Assembly: GCA_963708235.1 (NCBI GenBank) | Contig: OY970200.1 | Coordinates: 3,100,001 to 3,164,000 of the forward strand | Source: G963708235 sp963708235 | Lineage (GTDB): Bacteria > Actinomycetota > Acidimicrobiia > Spongiisociales > UBA5794 | Reading direction: 5' to 3' | DNA: 64,000 bases | Shown here: one piece after another, positions 1-8,293 of the stretch | Position numbering within the stretch: position 1 is the first letter of the stretch | How the letters are laid out: every line of letters starts with the position of its first letter | The notes under the pieces: generated by a model | Database searches by the model: none | What the model saw: only the letters and a program-made list of their open reading frames with translations | Told to the model about the DNA's origin: nothing | Translations under genes and position numbers: made by a program

Positions 1-688
1 CCTCGTGTTTGCCGGTCAATGCCCCGTACAGATAGAACCGCAACCGATCACCGGCGGTGAGCTGATAGGTCGTCTGGTACGCCAGCCGGGCCGAGGCACG
101 CGCCGCTACCACGGACGGGATGGCGACCAGCAGGATGACACCGAGCACCTCGGGCACGGTCCGGACCAGGACCATCACGACCACGATCGATGTGGCGAGC
201 ACGTTGAGCAGGCTCAGCACGTCGTAGGCCATGGCATAGGAGCTCTCCGAGACCTGCATGTTGGAGCGGTCGAGTTGGTCGTGGAAGTCCTGGCTCTCGT
301 ACATCTGGTAGTCGACCGACACCGAGACCTCGACGATCTCTTCCTGGACATGGCGGGTGACCTGTTCGCCGACCAGCCACCGGTAGCGTCGGACGAACAC
401 CGCGGCCAACCCGGAGACCGCCAGGGCGACACCGAGCACCACCGTCTCCGGGACCACCTCGCTGAACGCGGTGAGTCCCTGTTCGGCGGTGAGCTTGGTC
501 ACCAACCGCTGACCGGACAACAGCAGTGCCCCGAGGGCCAGCGCCCCGGCAACTTCGGCGCCGGCGGAGATCAGGAAGTCGCGTCTGGCCGAACGCCACA
601 CGAACCCGAATGCGGTCCGCACCGCATGAAGAAGGCGCGGCGGCTCTTCGCCACCGGGGGTGGTGCGTCTCCGGCTGAGAATGCTCAT
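1..688 (-). CDS. ABC exporter transmembrane domain, N-terminal part (gene runs off the left edge)
   Basis: Reading leftwards from an ATG at 688, an open frame of at least 229 codons continues past position 1. It encodes several hydrophobic segments (around residues 38-58, 75-92 and 150-190) separated by a basic loop. The motif MYESQDFHDQL matches the coupling segment of type-I ABC exporters ('ffd.pefyd.l'), which precedes the third membrane helix. The nucleotide-binding domain is expected beyond the window. It lies on the same strand as the DivIVA-like gene, 135 bp downstream of it. The substrate cannot be read from this part; lipid-linked glycan, peptide or drug export are all possible. The call of an ABC membrane domain rests on topology and the one motif. 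Confidence 0.75.
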   Translation of the reverse strand, partial: MSILSRRRTTPGGEEPPRLLHAVRTAFGFVWRSARRDFLISAGAEVAGALALGALLLSGQRLVTKLTAEQGLTAFSEVVPETVVLGVALAVSGLAAVFVRRYRWLVGEQVTRHVQEEIVEVSVSVDYQMYESQDFHDQLDRSNMQVSESSYAMAYDVLSLLNVLATSIVVVMVLVRTVPEVLGVILLVAIPSVVAARASARLAYQTTYQLTAGDRLRFYLYGALTGKHE

Positions 689-823
689 CGGTGTCTCCCT
701 CAGGTGACCCAGCCTCCCGGCGGGTCAGGAAGCCAGCCGATGGTATACGCCGGATCCCACGAGGGTCCGCAACCAGCGATCTGCGCACCGGCCCCAGGAA
801 GGCCGCCGACCGACCGAACGCGG

Positions 824-2251
824 TCAGCTCTCGCCGAAGGGAGTTGCGGGTAGCGGGCTCTCGGTGTGAACCGGTGCCCGGGGAGTCCCGGATGCCTGGA
901 TGTGGGCATCGGCGATGATCCGGGCCGCTTCGTCCTGGGCGTCGAGCACCGCCTGGCGTGCCTCGACGATGCTGTTGCGCACCGCCTGCTTTGCCTGCTC
1001 AAGGATGCCCTGGGTGGCGGTGCGCGAGGTGTGCGCCTCTTCGAGCAACCGCTGACTCTCGGCCGACCGGGTGGCGGCGTCATCGAGAATCTGCTCGGCG
1101 CGGAGCCGTGCCTCGTCAACGATCCGCTGCGCCATGGTCGTGGCGGTGGTCTGGGCGTTCGCCAATTCGTCGGCGTCGGGAATCCCGGCGTCCCGCATCG
1201 CCTCCCTGGCGCTGGTGACGACCAGTTCCGCCTCGGTTCTCGCCGCCTCGACGATGCGGTGGGCCTCGGACTCGGCTTCGACCGTGGCCTCGGCGAGCAG
1301 GGTGGCCCTGCGGTGTTCGGCGGCATCGAGGATCGCCAAGGCCTCGGTCTTGGCGGATTCCAGGGTGGCGTCGGCGCGCTGTTCGGCGTCGGCGAGCAGC
1401 GCCTCTGCCTTGGTCCGCGCCGCGTCGAGAGCTTCGCCGTCGATCTGGCTCACCCGGGCGTTCGCCTCGGCCAGGAGTTGGGCGGCTGCGTGCCGATCGG
1501 CGGCTGCCGACTCGGTCAACTGCGCCGACTCACGCTGCGCCGCCGCAACCTCGGCTGCCCGGGATTCGGCGCTGATGAGCAACGCCGATGCCGACTCTCC
1601 GATGGCTGATGCCTGCTCGCGGGCGGCGGCGATGATCTCGCCGGCCTGATCTTGTGCGGCGGCCACGATTCCGGCCGCCGCCTGTTCGGCAGCACCCGGG
1701 AGCCACGGGGCGGTGACTCCCCCTTCACCATGGAGCGAACCGACGAACGGTGACGCTGCGGTATCGGGGTCGTCGACGCCGGCGAGCTCCCGGACCCGCT
1801 GTCTCCACTGAGCCAGCTCACGCTCGAGTCGCTCGATCGTGGTGTTGAGCCGTTCGACCTCGACGGCGCGGTCGTCGGTGGCCCGTTCCGCCAGATGGGC
1901 ACCGGCGCGCACCCGAGCCGCCTCCTCGATCTCCCAGGCTCGTTCCTCGGCCTCGAGGAGGATGCGGTCTTTTGCCTCGAACGCCGCCAGCATCGCCGCA
2001 TCGACCGCCTTCTGCTCCAACCGACGGGCGTCGGAAGCTTCGGCCTTGGCGTGCGAGATCCGCGCCTCCAGCTCGCGGGTGAACTTGACCAGTTGATCGC
2101 CGACCCGCTCGATCCGGTCGAGATACGAGGTCACCGCTTCCGGGTCGAGACCGCCCTTGCGCAGGGTCGGGAACTGGGGGCGCACCAGCTCGCGGTGCTC
2201 GAAGCGCGGATCAGCAATCCAATGCTCATCCCCGGTCCCGGCATTCACCAC
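824..2251 (-). CDS. DivIVA-domain coiled-coil protein
   Basis: A 475-residue protein. Residues about 25-60 (PQFPTLRKGGLDPEAVTSYL region) resemble the DivIVA/Wag31 N-terminal membrane-curvature domain, where a glycine-rich turn is followed by a short helix. The rest is nearly continuous Ala/Glu/Arg-rich heptad sequence to about residue 455, interrupted by a linker at 165-195. The proposed start is GTG at 2251, preceded on the minus strand by a GAGGGGGA ribosome-binding site. DivIVA-family proteins mark cell poles and recruit wall-synthesis machinery in actinobacteria. At 475 residues it is much longer than typical Wag31 (about 260), so it may be a specialised scaffold rather than the essential Wag31. 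It is divergent from the polysaccharide operon starting at 2483. Confidence 0.8.
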   Translation of the reverse strand: MVNAGTGDEHWIADPRFEHRELVRPQFPTLRKGGLDPEAVTSYLDRIERVGDQLVKFTRELEARISHAKAEASDARRLEQKAVDAAMLAAFEAKDRILLEAEERAWEIEEAARVRAGAHLAERATDDRAVEVERLNTTIERLERELAQWRQRVRELAGVDDPDTAASPFVGSLHGEGGVTAPWLPGAAEQAAAGIVAAAQDQAGEIIAAAREQASAIGESASALLISAESRAAEVAAAQRESAQLTESAAADRHAAAQLLAEANARVSQIDGEALDAARTKAEALLADAEQRADATLESAKTEALAILDAAEHRRATLLAEATVEAESEAHRIVEAARTEAELVVTSAREAMRDAGIPDADELANAQTTATTMAQRIVDEARLRAEQILDDAATRSAESQRLLEEAHTSRTATQGILEQAKQAVRNSIVEARQAVLDAQDEAARIIADAHIQASGTPRAPVHTESPLPATPFGES

Positions 2252-2482
2252 GGAGTCCCCCTCTGCGCTGACGCATGTCTCAAACTACTACGGAGCCGGC
2301 GGCGCACCAATGGGTGGCGGATATGTCGGCAGGATGGCGACGAGGTGAACTTTGCGTCACGTGAAAAAAATGGTGCTACCGACCGATGTAAGCAAGTACT
2401 CGCGGGTGTAGGCTCGAACCAAGGACTCACGGCATGCGCCCCGTCGTGGCTCTGGGGGAATGGGGGGCGTTTGGGGGAACTT

Positions 2483-3691
2483 ATGGGGGGACACCGCGTC
2501 CTTGCTGACGACGGCGCAAGCAATGCTTCGCTGCGCAGCGCAACTTCCGGTACACCGACCGACCACGTCCACACATCTGCGAACGCCGAGACACCGCTCC
2601 AGTTCGTCGACCTCGCCGAGACACATCGTCCACTCCACGCCGAGATCATCGCGGCATGGTCCACGCTTCTCGACACCGCCGGCTTCATCGGCGGTCGCCA
2701 CCTCGACGAGTTCGAAGCCGCCTTCGCCGACTACGTCGGCACCCGCCATGCGATCGGGGTCGCCAACGGCACCGATGCGCTCGAGTTGATCCTCCGCGCC
2801 CTGGAGATCGGTCCCGGTGACGAAGTGGTCACCGTGGCCCACACCTTCGTGGCCACCGCCGAGGCGATCGTCAGCGTCGGGGCCACCCCGGTGCTGGTCG
2901 ATGTCGACGAACTCACCGGAACCATGAACCCGGCCGCCCTGGAACAGGCCATCACCGCACGGACCAGGGCGGTGCTCCCCGTTCATCTCTACGGCCAGAC
3001 CGCCGACATGCGTCCGATCGTCGCCATCGCCGACGCCCACGGCATCCCTGTCATCGAAGACGCCTGCCAGGCACACGGCGCCGGATACGAGGGGCGCCGG
3101 GCCGGAAGCCTGGGGACCGCCGCTGCGTTCTCGTTCTACCCCGGAAAGAACCTCGGAGCCGCCGGTGACGCCGGCGCCATCACCACCAACGACGACGACC
3201 TCGCCGACCGGCTGAGGGTGCGCCGCGACCACGGTCAGGCGGGCAAGAGCGTTCACGTCGTGTCCGGTGTCAACAGCCGACTCGATGCGGTGCAGGCGGC
3301 CGTGCTCGGCATCAAGCTCCCCCACCTCGACGAGTGGAACGAGCAGCGTCGCCACTCGGCAAAGGAGTACGGGGCCAACCTCGACGGTTCGCTGGTGCAG
3401 CTTCCCGAGGAAGCCGACGGTCGCTTTCACGTCTACCACCTGTTCGTGGTTCGACATGCCGAACGTGACCGGTTCCGCGAGGTGCTGCAGCAGCGTGGGA
3501 TCCCCACCGGGATGCACTACCCGACCCCGGTCCATCTCCATCCGGCGTTCCAGCACCTCGGTCGCGGCGAGGGGAGCTTCCCCCATGCGGAACGGTGGGC
3601 GGCGCAGGGGATCTCGCTGCCGATGCATCCGCACCTCGCCACCAGTCATATCGAACGGGTCGTGACGGCGGTCAACCAGGGCCTCTCCTGA
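2483..3691 (+). CDS. DegT/DnrJ/EryC1-family sugar aminotransferase
   Basis: A 402-residue PLP-dependent aminotransferase of the sugar type that transfers an amino group to a keto-sugar nucleotide. Visible family signatures are GVANGTDALELIL (cofactor phosphate site), EDACQAHGA (Asp that contacts the PLP nitrogen) and SFYPGKNLGA with the Schiff-base lysine at residue 222. The length fits the family once a poorly conserved 35-residue N-terminal extension is allowed. The ATG at 2483 was chosen because GGGGGAA lies 5-11 bases before it. Its stop overlaps the next ATG (ATGA at 3688-3693). The neighbouring Gfo/Idh dehydrogenase and the acetyltransferase at 31906 suggest a WbpB/WbpE/WbpD-like route to a 3-amino-3-deoxy sugar, but the substrate is inferred. 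Confidence 0.88.
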   Translation: MGGHRVLADDGASNASLRSATSGTPTDHVHTSANAETPLQFVDLAETHRPLHAEIIAAWSTLLDTAGFIGGRHLDEFEAAFADYVGTRHAIGVANGTDALELILRALEIGPGDEVVTVAHTFVATAEAIVSVGATPVLVDVDELTGTMNPAALEQAITARTRAVLPVHLYGQTADMRPIVAIADAHGIPVIEDACQAHGAGYEGRRAGSLGTAAAFSFYPGKNLGAAGDAGAITTNDDDLADRLRVRRDHGQAGKSVHVVSGVNSRLDAVQAAVLGIKLPHLDEWNEQRRHSAKEYGANLDGSLVQLPEEADGRFHVYHLFVVRHAERDRFREVLQQRGIPTGMHYPTPVHLHPAFQHLGRGEGSFPHAERWAAQGISLPMHPHLATSHIERVVTAVNQGLS

Positions 3692-5082
3692 TGGTCTACA
3701 CCCGCTACATCCTTCGGGAGCGTTATCTGCGCACCCTGGTGGCCTTCGTCACCGTGTTCGCCTCGGCGCTGGCGGCGGTCTGGCTGTGGCACCGTACCGG
3801 GACGCCGTGGTCGATCTATGTGTTCCCGTCGCTCATCGTGGCGTTCAGCTTCGTGGTTGCGATGCGCGTCGTCGGTCTCCATGCGATCCCGGCGGCAGCC
3901 CGGGTGCCATGGTCGCGAATCGCCATGGCGACCACCCTCGCCACCAGCGTCGTGCTCGCCTTTGGCTTCTTCTATCGCGCCGAGTCGTACTCGCGGGCGT
4001 CGGTGGCACTGTTCTGGCCGCTGTCGATCATCGCCGTTGGTGGAGCCCTGGCACTGCTCGGCAGGGTTCAACAGCGGGTGCTCGCCAAGAGCTCGAGCGG
4101 TCGTCGGGTCCTCATCGTCGGTGGGAACACGGTCGCCCAGCGGATCGGGCGGGCTCTCGAGCTGCGTCCCGGCTTCTACGAGCTGGTGGGATACCTCGAC
4201 GACGATGTGGATTCAGCTCCCGCCCGCCATCTCGGAGCGGTTGCCGATCTTTCCGAGATCGTCGACGAGTACCGCATCCAGGAGGTCGTGATCGCAGTGC
4301 CGGGGGCACCCGAGAGCAAGGTGCTCGAGATCATCAGCGTCTGCATGCGGCTCGGAGTGGCGTGGAAAGCGGTCCCGCCGTCGTTCGAGCTGCTGTTCGA
4401 CCGGGCCGAAGCCGACGTCTTCGACGGGATCCCGGTGGTCGGAATCCGCAACAGCCGGCTGGTCGGGATCGACTGGTTCGCCAAGCGCAGCTTCGACGTG
4501 GTGTTCTCGGCCACGGTGCTCACCCTGCTCTCCCCGATCCTGGTTGCGGTGGCGGTGGCCATCAAGCTCACGTCACCCGGCCCGGTGCTCTACAAGCAGA
4601 CCCGGGTCGGTCTCGACGGACGGGAGTTCACCCTCCACAAGTTCCGGTCGATGCGCATCGACACCGACACGGTCGTCCACCAGCGGTTCAGCTCGGACTG
4701 GATCCACGGCCGGACCGGTGAGGACACCGGAGGCCACAAGATGGTCCGGGACCCCCGCATCACCTCGGTCGGCCGCTTCCTCCGCAAGACCAGCATCGAC
4801 GAGGCCCCGCAGTTCTGGACCGTGCTGCGCGGCGACATGAGCGTCGTCGGTCCCCGCCCACCGCTGCCCTATGAGGTCGCCTCGTACACCGAGTGGCACC
4901 GTCGCCGTCTCAAGGTGCCACCCGGGATCACCGGTCTGTGGCAGGTGAGCGGCCGCAACACCGTCACCTTCGACGAGATGGTCCGCCTCGACATCCGATA
5001 CATGGAGACCTGGAGTCTCGCCAAGGACATGGCCATCGTCGCCAAGACCCTGCCCGCCCTGCTGACCGAACCTGGGAGCTGA
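3691..5082 (+). CDS. Polyprenyl-phosphate sugar-1-phosphate transferase (WbaP/EpsE-type)
   Basis: A 463-residue membrane enzyme that starts a polysaccharide repeat unit by moving a sugar-1-phosphate from a nucleotide sugar to undecaprenyl phosphate. There are four or five N-terminal membrane segments (about residues 10-130), a Rossmann-like domain starting at RVLIVGGNTVAQRIG, then the catalytic domain from about residue 265. That domain shows the membrane entry KRSFDVVFS, PGPVLYKQTRVG, HKFRSMR, DEAPQFWTVLRGDMSVVGPRP and GITGLWQVSGR, all typical of bacterial sugar transferases (PF02397). Its ATG overlaps the aminotransferase stop by one base, so the two are translationally coupled. This is the initiating transferase of the locus. 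Confidence 0.93.
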   Translation: MVYTRYILRERYLRTLVAFVTVFASALAAVWLWHRTGTPWSIYVFPSLIVAFSFVVAMRVVGLHAIPAAARVPWSRIAMATTLATSVVLAFGFFYRAESYSRASVALFWPLSIIAVGGALALLGRVQQRVLAKSSSGRRVLIVGGNTVAQRIGRALELRPGFYELVGYLDDDVDSAPARHLGAVADLSEIVDEYRIQEVVIAVPGAPESKVLEIISVCMRLGVAWKAVPPSFELLFDRAEADVFDGIPVVGIRNSRLVGIDWFAKRSFDVVFSATVLTLLSPILVAVAVAIKLTSPGPVLYKQTRVGLDGREFTLHKFRSMRIDTDTVVHQRFSSDWIHGRTGEDTGGHKMVRDPRITSVGRFLRKTSIDEAPQFWTVLRGDMSVVGPRPPLPYEVASYTEWHRRRLKVPPGITGLWQVSGRNTVTFDEMVRLDIRYMETWSLAKDMAIVAKTLPALLTEPGS

Positions 5083-5085
5083 AAC

Positions 5086-6150
5086 ATGGAAACTGTGCGC
5101 ATCGGCGTGGTCGGCTGCGGCTACTGGGGACCCAATCACATTCGCAACTTCTCGGCACTTCGGGTCGAAGGCGCCGAGATGGTCATGGCGGCTGACTTCG
5201 ACGCCGGACGGCGGGCCCGCATCTCCGAGCTCTACCCCTCGGTCGAGGTGGTCGACAACGGCCACCACATCATCGACAACCCGGATATCGACGCCGTGGT
5301 CATCGCCACCCCGCCGTCGACCCACCACGCACTCGCTCTGCGAGCGCTGAACAACGGCAAACATGTGCTGGTCGAGAAGCCCTACGTGCTCGACGTCAGC
5401 CAGGCTCACGAGCTGTCGGCGGCCGCCGAAGCTGCCGACCTGACCCTGGCGGTGGGCCACATCTTCGAGTATTCCGCTGCGGTGAATGCGATCCGTGAGG
5501 TGATCGCCTCCGGCGAACTCGGCAACGTGCTGTATGTCCGGTCCCTCCGGGTGAACCTGGGGTTGTTCCAGAAGGACATCAACGTGATGTGGGACCTCGC
5601 ACCGCACGATGTGTCGATCCTGCGGTACGTCCTGGGACGCACCCCGACCGCCGTCCATGCGGTTGGAAAGGCCCAGGTCAACCCGGGGGTCGAGGACGTC
5701 GTGAACCTGACCCTCGAATTCGGTGATCTGATGGCAACCGTCATCGTGTCCTGGCTCGACCCGCGCAAGACCCGGGAGATGACCTTTGTCGGTGACCGCA
5801 AGATGCTGGTCTACGACGATCTGTCACCCAGCGAGAAGATCAAGATCTACGACAAGGGTGTCGAGGTGCCGCGTCATTACGACTCCTTCGGCGAGTTCCA
5901 GTACTCCTACCGCCACGGCGACACCGTCGCCCCCGCCATCAACGAGTACGAGCCGATGCGTGAACAGTGCCGGCAGTTCCTCGACTCGATCCGGTACGGC
6001 AAACAGCCCCGCGCCGGCGCCGAGGCCGCCCTCGACGTCACCCGCGTGCTCGTCGCTGCCCAGATGAGCCTCGCCAACCATGGCGAGCGTGTCGACCTGA
6101 CCGATCCCGCCATCGACTCGGGATCCACAGAGGTGAATGATGAGATCTGA
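5086..6150 (+). CDS. Gfo/Idh/MocA-family NAD(P)-dependent sugar dehydrogenase
   Basis: A 354-residue oxidoreductase. The N-terminal Rossmann fold begins at once with GVVGCGYWGPNHIRN (GxGxxG nucleotide site). EKPYVLD contains the family EKP lysine, and the C-terminal alpha/beta domain carries WDLAPHDVSIL with the conserved H near the active site. The closest functional types are WlbA/WbpB, which oxidise C3 of UDP-GlcNAc(A) before transamination; this assignment is inferred from the DegT gene two positions upstream. It starts three bases after the previous stop with GGGAG as ribosome-binding site. Its 3' end overlaps the next gene by 14 bases. Confidence 0.88.
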   Translation: METVRIGVVGCGYWGPNHIRNFSALRVEGAEMVMAADFDAGRRARISELYPSVEVVDNGHHIIDNPDIDAVVIATPPSTHHALALRALNNGKHVLVEKPYVLDVSQAHELSAAAEAADLTLAVGHIFEYSAAVNAIREVIASGELGNVLYVRSLRVNLGLFQKDINVMWDLAPHDVSILRYVLGRTPTAVHAVGKAQVNPGVEDVVNLTLEFGDLMATVIVSWLDPRKTREMTFVGDRKMLVYDDLSPSEKIKIYDKGVEVPRHYDSFGEFQYSYRHGDTVAPAINEYEPMREQCRQFLDSIRYGKQPRAGAEAALDVTRVLVAAQMSLANHGERVDLTDPAIDSGSTEVNDEI

Positions 6151-6652
6151 TCAGACTGGCCGGTCGGCGAGCCATCGCTTCCTCGTCGTGGAGCCGGACG
6201 CCACCAAGCGCGCCTTCCTGGCCGAGGCATGGGCCTTCTTCCAGCCGGGGTTCGAGGTGGTGACCGCCACCGGCAACGAAGGAGCGCTGGCATGGGTGGA
6301 CACCTTCCGCCCGAGCATCGTGTCGATGAGCGCTTCGCTCACTCCGGAGGCGATGACGCCCGTCCTCGATGCCGTGGACGAGATCCATCGCCCGAACAAC
6401 TGGTGCCTGGTGGTGGAGCGTCCACCCGGGAGCGCCGTCACGTCCGACCGGCGCCCCTGGGTTCGCATCATCGATCTCTGGGACCCGCTCAGCCTGGAAC
6501 AGGTGCTCAGGGCCGGGCGCACCGCTGCCGATATGTTGCAGATACCTGCAACACTGGAACTCACGGGCGACCGCAATACACCGCCGCGGCTGGTCCCGGC
6601 CACCGACGCACCGAGTTGGCCGTTGCCGGCCGCCAAGGCGTCAGGGAGCTGA
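6137..6652 (+). CDS. Degenerate receiver-like protein of the polysaccharide operon
   Basis: A 171-residue cytoplasmic protein of unknown function. The fold pattern resembles a CheY-type receiver: a first strand FLVVEPD supplying an acidic pair, a helix, FEVVTATGNEGALAWV, then FRPSIVSMSAS where receivers normally have the phospho-acceptor Asp (as in 'RPDLVLLD'). That Asp is replaced here, so ordinary phosphorylation is unlikely. The last 40 residues are Pro-rich and probably disordered. ATG codons at 6137 and 6140 lie inside the end of the upstream dehydrogenase gene, and the Wzz-like gene follows two bases after the stop. A regulatory or scaffolding role in polysaccharide assembly is plausible but not shown. 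Confidence 0.6.
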   Translation: MMRSDQTGRSASHRFLVVEPDATKRAFLAEAWAFFQPGFEVVTATGNEGALAWVDTFRPSIVSMSASLTPEAMTPVLDAVDEIHRPNNWCLVVERPPGSAVTSDRRPWVRIIDLWDPLSLEQVLRAGRTAADMLQIPATLELTGDRNTPPRLVPATDAPSWPLPAAKASGS

Positions 6653-6653
6653 C

Positions 6654-7802
6654 ATGGACATCTACGAGTTCACTCAAGCGCTGTGGCGACGGAGATGGCT
6701 GATCCTGGTCGGCTTGGCGCTCCTCCTCCTTGTGGTCGCCAAGATGTCGATCGACTTCTCCACCGGGGGCATGCGTGCCGAACCGATGTACGAGGCGACG
6801 GTGGACATGGCGGTCGTGCCCGCCGACTTCGACTCGTTTGCCGTCGACCTCGGCGCCAACAACTTTGCGGGACAGGCCAACATCTTCTCGTCGCTCGCCG
6901 GATCGACCCAGGCTGCGATCGAGATCGAGGAACAGCAGGAAGTGCCCGTCTACGGCCTGAGTGTGTACACCTCCGGGCGCGACCGGTTCTTCTCGGTGAC
7001 GGCAACCTCGGACACCCCCGACGGCGCCGTCGTGGCGGCGCTCGGGGCCTTCCACTGGCTGGAGCAACGTCTCGCCGAGCCGGTGCTGATGACCGCCGCT
7101 CCCACCACGACGCTCCCTCCGCAATCACTTCTCGATGAGAACGGGGAATTCCTCGGCACTGTCCGGGTCGAGCTCGACCATGCGCTGACCCGGGACGGGG
7201 AGGGGCTCTGGTTGGTGACCCGAACCGCCGAAGACGAGGACTTTGCGTTCCGGCTGGATGATGCCGCCGTGGAGACCATCTCGGAGCACACCGTCGTGTT
7301 GGCCCCGGGCCGCGAGGTCGTCGTCGATCTCGAGAATGCCGCCGGTGATCGCCTCGATTCGGCAACGGTGCAGCTCCCGAATCTGCCAGATGCAGAAGCG
7401 CAGGGGTTCCGTCTCACCATGGCGGTGCAGCGTGGCCTGGTCAGAGGCTCCACCGAGAATCCCACCCTGGATCCGGGCCGGATCGATCTGGGATGGGAGC
7501 CGCTGTCGGTGCGCGACGACCTGGCCACCGACGATATCTCCGAAGTCGGCATCCTCCTGCTCACCGACCGGCCCGTGCCGTACAGCATCGGCGGTCGACG
7601 CACCCCGCTCCTGATCGTGGCCGTGCTCGCCGCCGGGTCCATCGCATTGTTGGTGATGGCCGTGACCGTCGACAGCTGGATCCAGGAGCGACGGCGACGC
7701 CGACACCTCCAAGCCGACGAACGGGCGCACGTCACCGGGGTGCCCACCCCGATCCCACTTCCAACCGTCGAGCCATCCGAACGACGCCGCAGCATTCCGT
7801 GA
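6654..7802 (+). CDS. Wzz-like polysaccharide co-polymerase / chain-length protein (two TM segments)
   Basis: A 382-residue protein with one membrane helix near the N terminus (about residues 15-33, after MDIYEFTQALWRRRW) and one near the C terminus (about 327-350), enclosing a 290-residue extracytoplasmic region. This is the topology of polysaccharide co-polymerases that set chain length with Wzy. The opening residues up to the basic RRRW match the start of Wzz domains (PF02706). No Walker motifs or tyrosine-kinase tail are present, so it is not a fused BY-kinase. The outer domain does not resemble classical Wzz closely and carries a Pro/Thr stretch (TTTLPPQ). It is the last gene of the first operon, and the Wzy-like gene converges on it from the right. 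Confidence 0.65.
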   Translation: MDIYEFTQALWRRRWLILVGLALLLLVVAKMSIDFSTGGMRAEPMYEATVDMAVVPADFDSFAVDLGANNFAGQANIFSSLAGSTQAAIEIEEQQEVPVYGLSVYTSGRDRFFSVTATSDTPDGAVVAALGAFHWLEQRLAEPVLMTAAPTTTLPPQSLLDENGEFLGTVRVELDHALTRDGEGLWLVTRTAEDEDFAFRLDDAAVETISEHTVVLAPGREVVVDLENAAGDRLDSATVQLPNLPDAEAQGFRLTMAVQRGLVRGSTENPTLDPGRIDLGWEPLSVRDDLATDDISEVGILLLTDRPVPYSIGGRRTPLLIVAVLAAGSIALLVMAVTVDSWIQERRRRRHLQADERAHVTGVPTPIPLPTVEPSERRRSIP

Positions 7803-8293
7803 AGTCCGCCCGGCGGTACGACGTTCCGCCGTCCCTCGTCGCCTAGCCAACGCGTCGGAGGCCGGTCGGGGGCTGACGGAGACGGGGTGGGGAGCGACGC
7901 ACGGCGGTGACCACCGCGCAAACGACCGCCGCGACGACCAGGCAAGCGCCCTACACGGCGACCCCATTTCTGGCCCTCCCCGCCCTGGGTGGGCGGGGTG
8001 GTTGCGGACGCTTGCGGACACAGACGGGGCGGGGCGCGGCGTCCAGGTCCGAACACCTCGCAGTGTCACCGGGAACTGTCGTGACTTGGGGTTCGCATCC
8101 GCACGGCGACACGAAGTCGATCGGGATCCATCGACACTCACGGATGCAGGCCTTGCGCCCCGCCCCACCTCCTCCCAAAGCCTCGGCGGCACCGAAAGGC
8201 GAGGAAGGCCAAGTAGCGCAAACGTTGGGGAGGGTCGGGGAACGCGTCCGTGCGGCATCGAGGTCCAGAGGTCTGGGCCGGACAAGCCGATGG
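7803..8293. other. Non-coding interval between convergent genes
   Basis: This 491-bp stretch separates the Wzz-like gene (plus) from the Wzy-like gene (minus). Open frames on both strands look like GC-driven shadows with no recognisable protein pattern. The only clear structure is the GC-rich hairpin at 7978-7998. No RNA gene was recognised. Confidence 0.5.
7978..7998. terminator. Candidate bidirectional hairpin terminator
   Basis: CCCCGCCC (7978-7985) pairs perfectly with GGGCGGGG (7991-7998) around a 5-base loop. It sits between two convergent genes. There is no T-tract on either side, so it may only slow polymerase or act with Rho. Confidence 0.35.

Noticed and set aside
5..853. 282-codon plus-strand open frame at the left edge
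   Set aside because: It is antisense to the ABC exporter frame, which has membrane segments and a family motif; the plus-strand product is Gly/His/Arg/Gln-rich without pattern.
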